DNA of 64,000 bases from Amia ocellicauda. Lineage: Eukaryota; Chordata; Actinopteri; Amiiformes; Amiidae. Each line of letters begins with the position of its first letter. Position 1 is the first letter of the stretch. Of this stretch, positions 55,118-64,000 are shown in pieces. A model generated the notes under the pieces. It saw only the letters and a list, made by a program, of their open reading frames with translations, was not told the origin of the DNA and did no database searches. Made by a program: the position numbers and the translations under genes. Location: assembly GCF_036373705.1 (NCBI RefSeq), contig NC_089863.1, forward strand, positions 6,485,357 through 6,549,356, given 5' to 3'.

Positions 55118-55213
55118 TGCTTTGCAAACTCCACACAGACAGACTCCCGACCCGAAACTCGAACCCGGGACCCCGGAGCTGTGATGCCGCAGCGCTAACC
55201 ACCGCGCCACCAT
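55118..55213 (-). mobile_element. tRNA-derived SINE head inserted in the env relic
   Basis: The minus strand begins ATGGTGGCGCGGTGGTTAGC (box A) and has GGGTTCGAGTTTC (box B), then GTCTGTGTGGAGTTTGC, the body of a common fish SINE, and breaks off. Different head from the SINE at 13,551-13,747. Confidence 0.75.
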
Positions 55214-55382
55214 AAAACAAATTAAAGGAAAAACCTGAATAAATGAGTGGAGGAACATAACGAATGCAGATGCCTCCAAACAGGTGTACTGCATGATACA
55301 ATTAAGCAATTAACATCCTATCATGCTCTGTGGCGTGTATACAATGCTGAGCAGGCCCAGCTGACCTCGATATTGGATCAAG

Positions 55383-55601
55383 ATGGCAAGAGGAAAGGAT
55401 CTAAGTGACTTTGAAAGAGGGGTTATTATTGGGGCACAAATGGCAGGAGCTTCAGTCACAAAGACACTCAACTGGCTAGTGTTCTCGACAAGTGGACGAG
55501 TGCATGTGTGGCAACACCAAGAGAACATTACAGGCCTGACTGCTGGACCCTACAGTGAGGGGGTCCGGAGGCTCTGTTATGCTTCTCTGAAATCTGATTG
55601 A
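55383..55601 (+). pseudogene. Internally deleted Tc1-like transposase relic
   Basis: The N-terminal part MARGKDLSDFERGVIIGAQM then AGASVTKT is a Tc1-like DNA-binding start. The frame jumps at once to GRVHVWQHQEN, normally found about 150 residues later, so the middle is deleted. It lacks the DDE core and represents a different family from the other Tc1 copies here. Confidence 0.7.
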
Positions 55602-55613
55602 AACTGAGTGATC

Positions 55614-56353
55614 TGTGACCGTCTGTGTAACCTCTGGCAGTTTACCACTTACCTTTGTACCATTTCAGGTTATTCACTGGACTTGAACTGCTTACATTAA
55701 AAAAAAAATATCACCAAACCAAGAACTAAAAAGCTTTTACTCTTGCTCTCATTACTGCTGGTGTTGAAAAACTATTAGCTCCACCTGGCACTCTTTCCAG
55801 TCAAGCTTTCAAACATTGTCATACCAACCACCAGGTGGCCATGAAGAGTTCCTGACCATAATATAATAAGTATCATGCATGGATAATATTATTGTAACGA
55901 CTATTAAAAAGATTAATACTAATAATTACAATATCAACAATATTATCTCTAATGTGATACATAATTAATCATACAAATTGGATTTCTAAAGACAATAGTA
56001 ATAAAAAATACATTGGCACCCTTAGGACACGCTAATGTGAACATCCATCCATCTTCGAAACCGCTTATCCTGGCGAGGGTACAATGTGAACATGTTTATT
56101 ATCATTATGATTGCAATTTGGATACATTTAGCAAGTCGACAACATATTTTACAAAAAACAGGTTTTAGGAGCTGTGTCCAAAAAAAAAAAAAAAAAAAAA
56201 AAAAAAAACAATTTCAATTTGAAACAGACACATTTAATTGTGTCGAAAGACCAGCTGGCAAAATAAATATATAAGAGAGGATCCCATTCTAGCAGAGAAG
56301 GAAAAAAAAAAATGTTGCATCTTCTGTAATACTACTAACTAGGCCAACAGCTA
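55614..56353. other. Intergenic DNA with a repeat tail and poly-A runs
   Basis: 56,042-56,080 is the reverse of the (GGAT)-type repeat tail at 2,626-2,716. A run of about 30 A lies at 56,179-56,209. Nothing else recognised. Confidence 0.5.
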
Positions 56354-56679
56354 CAGTTGCCTCCAGAATTATTCACATCCTTCATAGACTACAGTGGGTT
56401 TTAGCGACAAAAAGTGTACATTCAGTATTTGTCTATATTAAAGCATATTCAATATATTTTTAAACCCTGAGACTGAAGTCTCCTCTGAAGCAGCTGTAGT
56501 ATCAGTAGTATCAGCACCAGTGAGGGTCAGACAGGCATGCACTTGAGATACTTGAATCACTGTGCTTTAATCATCACTGCATATTAAAATGGTCTTATAT
56601 ACTTTAATGTAGCCGGTTTCCAACAGTATTAGAATGTCTGCAGCATTGAAGGTCCCAATGAGCACAGTGACCTCCATCA

Positions 56680-57575
56680 TCTGTAAATGGAAGAAGTTTG
56701 GAACACCAGGACTCTTCCTAGAGCTGGCCGCCCGGCCAAACTGAGCGATCGGGGGAGAAGGGCCTTAGTCAGGGAGGTGACCAAGAACCCGATGGTCACT
56801 CTGACAGAGCTCCAGCGTGTCTCTGTGGAGAGAGGAGAACCTTCCAGAAGAACAACCATCTCTGCAGCACTCCACCAATCAGGCCTGTATGGTAGAGTGG
56901 CCAGACGGAAGCCACTCCACAGTAAAAGGTACATGACAGCCCGCCTGGAGTTTGCCAAAAGGCACCTGAAGGACTCGGACCATTAGAAACAAAATTCTCT
57001 GGTCTGATGAAACAAAGATTGAACTCTTTGGCCTGAATGGCAAGCGTCATGTCTGGAGGAAACCAGGCACCGCTCATCACCTGGCCAATACCATCCCTAC
57101 AGTGAAGCATGGTGGTGGCAGCATCATGCTGTGGGGATGATTTTCAGCGGCAGGAACTGGGAGACTAGTCCGGATCGAGGGAAAGATGAATGCAGCAATG
57201 TACAGAGACATCCTTGATGAAAACCTGCTCCAGAGCGCTCTGGACCTCAGACTGCAGCGATGGTTCATCTTCCAACAGGACAACGACCCTAAGCACACAG
57301 CCAAGATAACAAAGGAGTGGCTACAGGACAACTCTGTGAATGTCCTTGAGTGGCCCAGCCAGAGCCCAGACTTGAACCCAATTGAACATCTCTGGAGAGA
57401 TCTGAAAATGGCTGTGCACCGACGCTCCCCATCCAACCTGATGGAGCTTGAGAGGTCCTTCAAAGAAGAATGGGAGAAACTGCCCAAAAATAGGTGTGCC
57501 AAGCTTGTAGCATCATACTCAAAAAGACTTGAGGCTGTAATTGGTGGCAAAGTATTGAGCAAACGCTGTGAATAA
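56680..57575 (+). pseudogene. Tc1-like transposase, frameshifted
   Basis: N-terminal part GRPAKLSDRGRRALVREVTK and RTTISAALHQSGLYGRVARR (helix-turn-helix) ends with a stop after LKDSDH at 56,986. The middle (around [11 protein letters not shown] and [10 protein letters not shown]) is only readable with frame changes. The C-terminal frame from 57,186 keeps [12 protein letters not shown] and [12 protein letters not shown]. Spacing of the last Asp and Glu is the Tc1 34. Non-functional. Confidence 0.88.
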
Positions 57576-57708
57576 TTATGTACATGTGCTTTTTTATTTT
57601 TTTATTTTTAATAAATTTGAAAAGATTTCAAATAAATTTCTTTCACATTGTCATTAGAATTTTGAGGAGAATAATGAATTTTAATCCATTTGGAATAAAG
57701 CTGTAACA

Positions 57709-58024
57709 CAGGGGTCTCCAACCCTGGTCCTGGAGAGCCCCAATCCAGTTTCTTATAAGTCACCCTAAATCACCAATTTCTAAATTCTAGGAACACATGT
57801 GAGTTATTAATCAATTAAGCAAATCAACCAAGACAGCTCTTGCTCAGAGAGGCTGCAGGTTTTCTGTTAATTGCTTAAATGGTTTCTAAATTACTGAATT
57901 TACCAAACCAAAGCTTCACTGATCTGACTGAAATACTTCTAGGTGTTTATAAATTGGCAATAGAAGGGTGACCTCTAAAACCTGCTGCATAGGGGCTCTC
58001 CAGGACCAGGGTTGGAGACCCCTG
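57709..58024. mobile_element. hAT-type MITE with perfect 8-bp target duplication
   Basis: 316 bp with inverted ends CAGGGGTCTCCAACCCTGGT and the same motif at the right end. Both sides carry CTGTAACA (57,701-57,708 and 58,025-58,032). No coding capacity. It inserted into the Tc1-like element after that element was in place. Confidence 0.93.
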
Positions 58025-58083
58025 CTGTAACATAACAAAATGTGGAAAAAGTAAAGTGCTGTGAATACTTTCCAGATGCACTG

Positions 58084-59050
58084 TATACAAACTCAATGTC
58101 AAAATAAAAGGTCATGCGTTACAACCAGACAAGTTTGTTTTATCATTTGTTGAAATATTTACATACGTGCAGTTAGCACTGACCATTCTAAATTGCAAAT
58201 AATATTAAAAAAATAATATATATATAAAAAAAATACCCTGGTACTATGTTGTGGTATATATCTATATCAAGATGTAAAGTGGAACTACATAAAAAAAAAT
58301 GATTCCTCAAAATATAGTCTCTCACCCGCCTATAGTGGCACACCTATACCCTCTATGATACTAATTTCTGCAGTTCTCAGAACAATGGTGTGTGTATGTC
58401 CACACCAAGGGGAGAAGGGGGTTATTGTCCCGATATCCATTAGTCTGATTAGAAAAATAACTTCTGTAATCATTAAAATACAGTATGTTACATTAACATT
58501 AAACAAACTTGCAACCCCTATATCGATACAAAGAACAAGTTTATAAGGGGGGAAATTATATATGATTAAGCTATAGGAACCAAAAAAGGCATTATCCTGT
58601 TCTGAAATGCATACCTTGTGAGATTTTATCACATGTTCGACAGCATCACGGACACTTATTTTAACAGATTTCTTTTTCCCTTCTTGTAATGGTGGCAAAA
58701 GGTGAACAAGCAGTAGAAGGGAGGACATGTCACTATCCCAGCCTACATAGATAATAATGAAGCAAACAAACAGGGTCAGGGCCCTCAATTTACACAATTA
58801 CTTTTTGTTTCACTGAAGCCATTATGTCAGTATGTAATTTAGCAGGAATTTCTTCCGATTCACTTTTAAAACTGAATTGAGACATAACACTATGACTTTA
58901 GTTCCATAGTCTTCTCATAAGGTTATTCTTAGTGACATTTTTCTTTAAACCTACCAATCCCTTTGTATCCAACAGCCTTGGAAAAACAGAGAGTATTGTG
59001 GTTGACTTTTGTGGATCGTGAATTCATTTTTGTTGATACTCAAAGGTTTC
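58084..59050. other. AT-rich DNA, nothing recognised
   Basis: Open frames here lack domain similarity or splice context. Confidence 0.45.
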
Positions 59051-60006
59051 TCTCATCTTCTGAAAAACAACATCCTTGACACACCCAACAGAAAGAACTG
59101 CAGCAGAGTTAAGGTACATTTTTATTTAAGAAAAATAAGTGATTAATGCCATAGATGTGAAATCTACAAATTCAGTAACAATTCAGATTAGAATACAAAT
59201 ATGACTCAAATATAAACACTATAAGAGTGATTAGTCACATTTTAACAACACTGTTAAAAACTGAAACTAACAGTGAATAATCATTCAAAAAACATCAGAA
59301 CACACTAAACTGGAAAATCTGTCAACCAAGTCATCCTTGGTAAGGATTCTGCAAATAATAATAAAGTATTATGAACTGCTTCAGTTCCACAATAGTGTAC
59401 TTAATGTGTGGTACAGATTAGTGCCGTTCACTGCTGGAGAATGGAGTCAGACACAGAACTGTGTGAATTTCCAGACAAACACTGATGTCTAACTGCTGTG
59501 TCTGACAAAGATCTGCTCTGATCAGCTGCTTCACACTCCTGTCACTCAGCAGACTGAATGGACAGCTGACCAGTGTTTCTGATCAAAATGAAAGCATCTC
59601 TTATAATCTGCACACGATTATGTGCTGTGCTGCACTGACTCATTATTGAACTTTCTAGCAGTCGCAGGTGTGTCAAAGGCAGCAGCTGTCTTCTGGTCAT
59701 TCCTAAAAATGCTGACAATCAGAGCTAATGAAAATGACTGTGGTAGTGACTACGTTGTGGTTTGACTTGGACTGCCTTTTTTGGGGTGTCAAATGGAGAT
59801 GTAGTTGTCCAAAAATTACTCCCCCACCATGTTGACTCGAATTGTATTTTTCTGGTGACTCTGGCTGACTGCTACAATACAATGATACACATAGCACTGA
59901 TACATACAACTATTAACATAACTGTTTGTGTAATTTTAATATACAAATCTAATCCAGTACAGATTCTCTCTAGTATGAATAAACTACTGATATTTAAGGT
60001 TGCTTG
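59050..60006 (-). pseudogene. Third ZNF relic: 3' flank only
   Basis: 59,080-59,640 matches the ZNF-2 3' flank and 59,820-60,006 matches the sequence just after the ZNF-1 fingers (TCTAGTATGAATA, TTTAAGGTTGC), but the finger array itself is absent. The homology stops at a TTAA where the piggyBac-like end begins, so the fingers were displaced or deleted. It shows a third copy of the ZNF locus. Confidence 0.65.
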
Positions 60007-60620
60007 CTTAACACTAGCAGCACCAAGCCGGTCAATTTGACCGATTTGGTTATTAAAATTTGAATTACTCTGTGTTCCTAAAGACACTGCACATACCCGT
60101 TCGTGACTTTTCCTAAATATATGTATTAAACATGCCTACCGCGTTTTAGCTGGATAAACGCGAAAATAAATACGTTATAAACACATTTACCTAGAATAGC
60201 CAAAATCTGGTTATTTTGACCGGTCATTTAAATACATAATAACTCAAATATTACGCATAATCCTGCCTTCCCTTTACAATACAGTCAGTCTGGCGCTCCA
60301 GTAGCGATCTCTACCCGTCTACAGTCTTTCATGTGCTTGAAAAACACGCATTGTACAGCATTACAGGTGTTTTCTTACAGCTGTATTCAGATTGAGCTGA
60401 TACAGTGATTACCCACAAATAAACATGGACTGGAAACGGAGATTGAAGAGAGCTCGTTTTGGAAATGCTGTGTATATGAACATGACTGATTCAGTGGCAT
60501 CAGTGATACTGGGAATGACAGATCATTCGTGGGTTTGTGCCAGTGCTGTGAAAACACTGCGAGTGAAACGCCAGGTCCAAATGTCACCGAGTACTTTTAC
60601 TCTACTGATCAATATGCGAT
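60003..60620 (+). mobile_element. piggyBac-like element, one end
   Basis: TTAA followed by CACTAGCAGCACC and palindromic GGTCAATTTGACC motifs (repeated as GGTTATTTTGACCGGTCA at 60,213) fit a TTAA-targeting element of the piggyBac type. A short frame starting MDWKRRLKRARFGN at 60,425 may be its 5' coding end but has no clear domain. The other end is not seen; hAT sequence follows. Confidence 0.5.
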
Positions 60621-60621
60621 G

Positions 60622-62440
60622 CTACTGCAGTACAGAGAGCAATAGCGCAGCACATCCACCAAAATAATGATTCATGGACATTATCAACAGAGTGAGATGA
60701 TTTAATTCATCCTGTACTATTGTGGATCTCAGTCTATGGTTTACCAGTCCCACGTTGGAGAAAGTGCGCTCCCCACTTGCATTCGTGACTGTAATGTCAG
60801 GTAAAGTCTGATAGCAACATCCACATTTGGTCTGTAGTTTTCTTTTTCTAATGGACAATAAAAGTTCCCTTGTAGATGATGGCTCATCATAGCAGGTGAA
60901 GTCTTTGAACTGTATGATTTCTTCACAAAATTCATTTTCCAGGTCAGTGTGGTAGCTCCTCTGTAGATCTGCTGTTTTTTTCCACAGATGTTCTGCAGAG
61001 AGGGTAGATGATATGTTGTTCAGGGTACCAGAAGTGCTGTTGAGGTCATTATAGGACTGAAAACAGCGATCAAGTTCAGCCTGCAGACTATCCATCACAA
61101 CCAGAAACACACCAGATGAGAATTTGTCTCTTCCTGACAAGTGAATCTCCGGTGTTGCAGACTCACCCACATGTGTCTTGTTTGTATGTTGCTGAAACCG
61201 TGGGTGACATTGCTTTTGCTTGGGCCTCAAACATATCAAATTCCTCTCTCAACCCAACAATATATTCCTGCAGTGACCTCACCAAATCAACAGCATTGCA
61301 CAGGTCCATCTCCACAGCTTGTAGTGCAACACTTGTCCCCTGAAAGCGATGGAGGACATGATTCCACATAGTGCAAATAAAAGCAGTCTCAAGCTTGTTC
61401 ATTTTTTTATGCAGTGACCTTGCATCATGTTGTGTTGTCAGGTTCTGTTTGCCGTCTTCTGCAATGTTCATCATTGACTCTTGAATATTGGCATAATTTC
61501 TGCACAGTGCCTTGGTGGCCTGTGCATGTGCAGCCCACCTGGTGTCAGAGAGAGATTTCAGTGTCTCAATGCGGTGGTTTTCATTAGTCTGCAATCCTGC
61601 AGTTACCACCTTCCATCTAGCTGTGGATTTGGAGCAGAAGTTGAACAAAGCTTGCATGAAGTTAAAGATATCTGCGGTCTCTGCACAGCAATTTACGCTA
61701 TTAATTTACGCTATACGCTATTTACGGCACCCACTCTACCATTGGATTAATATCTTTGATGTGAGCTTGCAGCCCGTTGTACACTCCTGACATGTTTGCG
61801 GCGTTATCATAGCACTGTCCTCAGCAGTTACTGATGTTTATGCCCATCTCATGTAAAACTGTGAGCACTGCATCACACAGTGCCTTCCCCGTGTGGCTAG
61901 CTATAGGGAGGAATTTTAAGAATCGCTCTTCAACGAGGCCCTCGGATGAAATGTACCTTATGATGAATGTAAGCTGGTCGATGTGCGTCATGTCGGGAGT
62001 TGAATCAATAATAATAGAAAAGTACTTGGCCACTTTTACTTCAGCAATGATTTCAGAAAGCATGCCTATCTGGTTCAGTAGCTGAAAAAGTTGAAATTTC
62101 TTCCACCAAGCCAATGGCTTCTGACTGAAGAGATGATGATCCACTGATGGGCTGCCCTGCTCGTGAAGTCAGATTGACTCCAGCGGTTTCCTCCAGCAGG
62201 TTGTCCTCTAGATTCTCTGCTTGCACATCAGGCTGTGGTGTCGCAGGTGTGAAAAATCCAGTGATCGTTTTCATTTTGCTGAGTGCTTCCTTTCGCGTTG
62301 CGGTCTCTCATTTTTGAGTTTTCTTTCAAGCACGCCATCCAATACCGCTTGTCCGCCATGTTAACAGCATCTAATGCAGACGGGTGTGTAACACGATGTG
62401 TAAACGCGACACATTGTAACCACCAATAACCAATCGGCAA
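60622..62440 (-). pseudogene. hAT transposase (ZMYM/DUF4371-like), broken
   Basis: From the N-terminus: FTPATPQPDVQAENLEDNLL (62,250); a frame with the catalytic-region text KYFSIIIDSTPDMTHIDQL (about 62,000), a DUF4371 hallmark; RIETLKSLSDTRWAAHAQAT (about 61,560); and the C-terminal hAT dimerisation motif SGERTFSNVGLVNHRLRST (about 60,740). Frames change at about 62,100, 61,780 and 61,200, and the N-terminal zinc finger between the first two parts is largely missing. hAT transposases cut and paste with 8-bp target duplications. Non-functional. Confidence 0.85.
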
Positions 62441-62622
62441 ACATAAAGATCACTGACATGTCATTTAGTCAATCAAATGAAATAATTCAGCAAACTTCAA
62501 ATGAAAAATAAAATGACCGGCAAATAACTGAACAAAACAAACTAAAGTAAGCAGGTGGGGCCCCGTACTGGCGGGGCCCATGGGCTGGAGCCCAGTCAAG
62601 CCCAATGGTAAGTCCGGTCCTG
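60622..62622 (-). mobile_element. hAT element, one terminal end plus broken transposase
   Basis: The minus-strand 5' end at 62,622 reads CAGGACCGGACTTACCATTG, a hAT-type terminus (CAGxxxCGGACTTACCAT). The opposite end was not found, and the sequence runs into the piggyBac-like piece at about 60,620. Confidence 0.75.
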
Positions 62623-63122
62623 CTCCTGTGGAGGAAACAGATGCACCGTCTGGAGAAACAGATTAGTTTGCTTGACCATTAACATGTCAGTATTATTTTT
62701 AATGCTAACGTTATTATAAATCATTACACTGGTTTATTCAGTAGTTTAATACAAAAAAGTGCAGTACAGTATTGTGCTGTGGAGTATAGTACAGTACAAT
62801 ATGGAGTTACAGTGCTCTATACCCCTGCTGTACTGTAATCTGCTTCAGCTTTCCTAGACACATTGTGTCTTTAACTTGATATGCAATCTTGTCGTCTCCC
62901 TGTTTGGGGCAGAGAGCTGTGCCTATCCCACCTGGCCTTCATCTCTGTGTTGTGTGTGTGCTCCACTGGCTGCCTCTTCTTCATCAGGAGGACGGTGTGG
63001 GGCCTGTCATTAATCTCTTATGTTTGATTCCCCCTCCTGCTCCGCACTGTGGAAATGCCAGGCTAATACATTTATTTCTGGAAGCGTCGTGTGAGGTTGT
63101 AATTTGAATATATTTTCATTAT
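62623..63122. other. Intergenic DNA, nothing recognised
   Basis: No gene or repeat family recognised between the hAT terminus and the L2 LINE. Confidence 0.4.
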
Positions 63123-64000
63123 AGTAACTCAGACCACCACTTCATCTCCTTCTCCCTTTCCCTCCCAACTCCACCCACTCCCTCTGTCACCTTCTATTGT
63201 AACCTCCGCTCTGTCTCCCCCTCCACCCTTGCTTCCACTGCCCTCACTCTCTTACCTTCCATTGACTGTTTTTCCCATCTATCTGTCAACTGTGCTACCT
63301 CCTCTTTGTTCTCCTCCCTCACCTCTTCCCTTGACTCTCTGTCCTCTCACGTCTCGTCCTGCCCATCCCTCCCCTCCTCAGAACAGAAGTGGAAAAGGAC
63401 CAAACTCCCAGCTGCCCTCGAAGTCTACCGCTCTCTATTGTCTACATTCTCCTCCTCACTCACCTCAGCCAAGAAATCTTACTTCCAATCGCCCTTTGAA
63501 TCCACCGTCAACAACCCCCACAAACTCTACTCCACCTTCTCCTCCCTAGTTGCCCCCCTCCCCTCCTCCTCCCTCATCTCTCACTGCTGATGATTTCACC
63601 TCCTTCTTCTCCTCCAAGATTGCAGACATCCGCAAGCTCTTCAACCGTCCCCCCTCCTACCCATCACACCCAAACCTCCCACGATCAAGCTTCCTTTTCT
63701 TCATTCTCACCTCTCTCAGATGCTGAAGTTTCTGCTCTCCACCTGCGCTCCTGATCTACTCCCCTTCATCTCCTTCCTCCTCAACTCCTCACTCCTCTCT
63801 GGCGGTTTCCCCACTGCATTTAAACAAGCTGCTGTCATCCCTCTCCTCAAGAAACCAACCCTTGACGCCACCTCTCCTCAGAACTACCGCCCTGTCTCCT
63901 TACTCCCCTTCCTCGAGCTGGCGGTCCACCATTAGCTCTCTGACTTTCTGTCCCAACACTCACTCCTTGATCCTCTGCAATCCGGCTTCCCCACAGCTCA
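63123..64000 (+). mobile_element. L2 LINE, endonuclease end to reverse-transcriptase start, cut by the window edge
   Basis: Begins at the endonuclease C-terminus (SDHHFISFSLSLP), continues through a serine-rich connector (KWKRTKLPAALEVYRSLLST) and reaches the reverse-transcriptase motif LLKKPTLDATSPQNYRPVSL. Stops and shifts near 63,590 and 63,725 break the frame. Its 3' part lies beyond the window. It is the same family as the L2 tails at 27,366, 35,097 and 42,465. Confidence 0.8.

Larger units (their letters stand above)
56354..58083 (+). mobile_element. Tc1-like element (DD34E), older family, interrupted by a hAT MITE
   Basis: The left end CAGTTGCCTCCAGAATTATT and right end (inverted) CAGTGCATCTGGAAAGTATT are diverged Tc1 terminal repeats next to TA. 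The element is interrupted at 57,709-58,024 by a hAT MITE; without it the 3' region reads straight through. Confidence 0.85.

Noticed and set aside
55118-55213. A genuine tRNA gene
   Set aside because: Box A and B are present, but the sequence continues as a SINE body and no cloverleaf with acceptor stem forms at the expected ends.

Overview
This is vertebrate DNA, almost certainly from a ray-finned fish. Genes are split into exons with GT/AG introns, most of the window is transposon-derived, and the repeat families are typical fish ones: Tc1/mariner, hAT, a piggyBac-like end, L2, CR1-like and Tx1/L1-like LINEs, tRNA-derived SINEs and a retrovirus-like relic. The zinc-finger genes also follow the fish pattern of a short coiled-coil first exon plus one large finger exon. 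Species cannot be read from the sequence.

Layout. 1-6 kb: AT-rich, repeat-littered DNA with no convincing gene. 6.1-15.5 kb (+): a multi-exon gene reconstructed from splice signals and intron phase. It encodes two SPSB-type SPRY domains followed by a C-terminal pyrin domain (PYD). Its first intron holds two DD36E Tc1/mariner elements in opposite orientation, and a non-autonomous hAT copy sits in its 3' UTR. 16-38.5 kb (-): a C2H2 zinc-finger gene (ZNF-1) whose finger exon is at 18.2-20.5 kb and whose coiled-coil first exon is at 38.3-38.5 kb in a CpG island. Its ~17.8-kb intron contains a tandem duplication of ~7.7 kb. The duplication is bounded by three Tc1 (DD34E) copies, and the middle copy is a recombinant of the outer two, so the crossover can be placed within ~117 bp. 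40-43 kb: CR1-like and L2 LINE remnants. 43-45.5 kb: mostly unexplained. 45.5-53 kb: a decayed ZNF-1 paralogue (ZNF-2) broken by a frameshift, by loss of nearly all of exon 1 and by a 2.1-kb element with 331-bp terminal inverted repeats. 51.7-55.2 kb: scrambled retrovirus-like pol/env pieces. 55-58 kb: Tc1 relics, one carrying a hAT MITE with a perfect 8-bp target duplication. 59-62.6 kb: a third ZNF relic with a piggyBac-like end inserted, then a broken hAT transposase. 63.1 kb to the end: an L2 LINE running out of the window.

The most noteworthy item is the SPRY-SPRY-PYD gene. SPSB proteins normally carry one SPRY and a SOCS box that recruits a ubiquitin ligase. Here a PYD, the homotypic interaction module of inflammasome proteins, takes that place, suggesting an adaptor that couples SPSB-like peptide recognition to PYD signalling. 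The second is the transposon-mediated tandem duplication with a mapped breakpoint inside the ZNF-1 intron. All exon joins and functions are sequence inference without transcript data.
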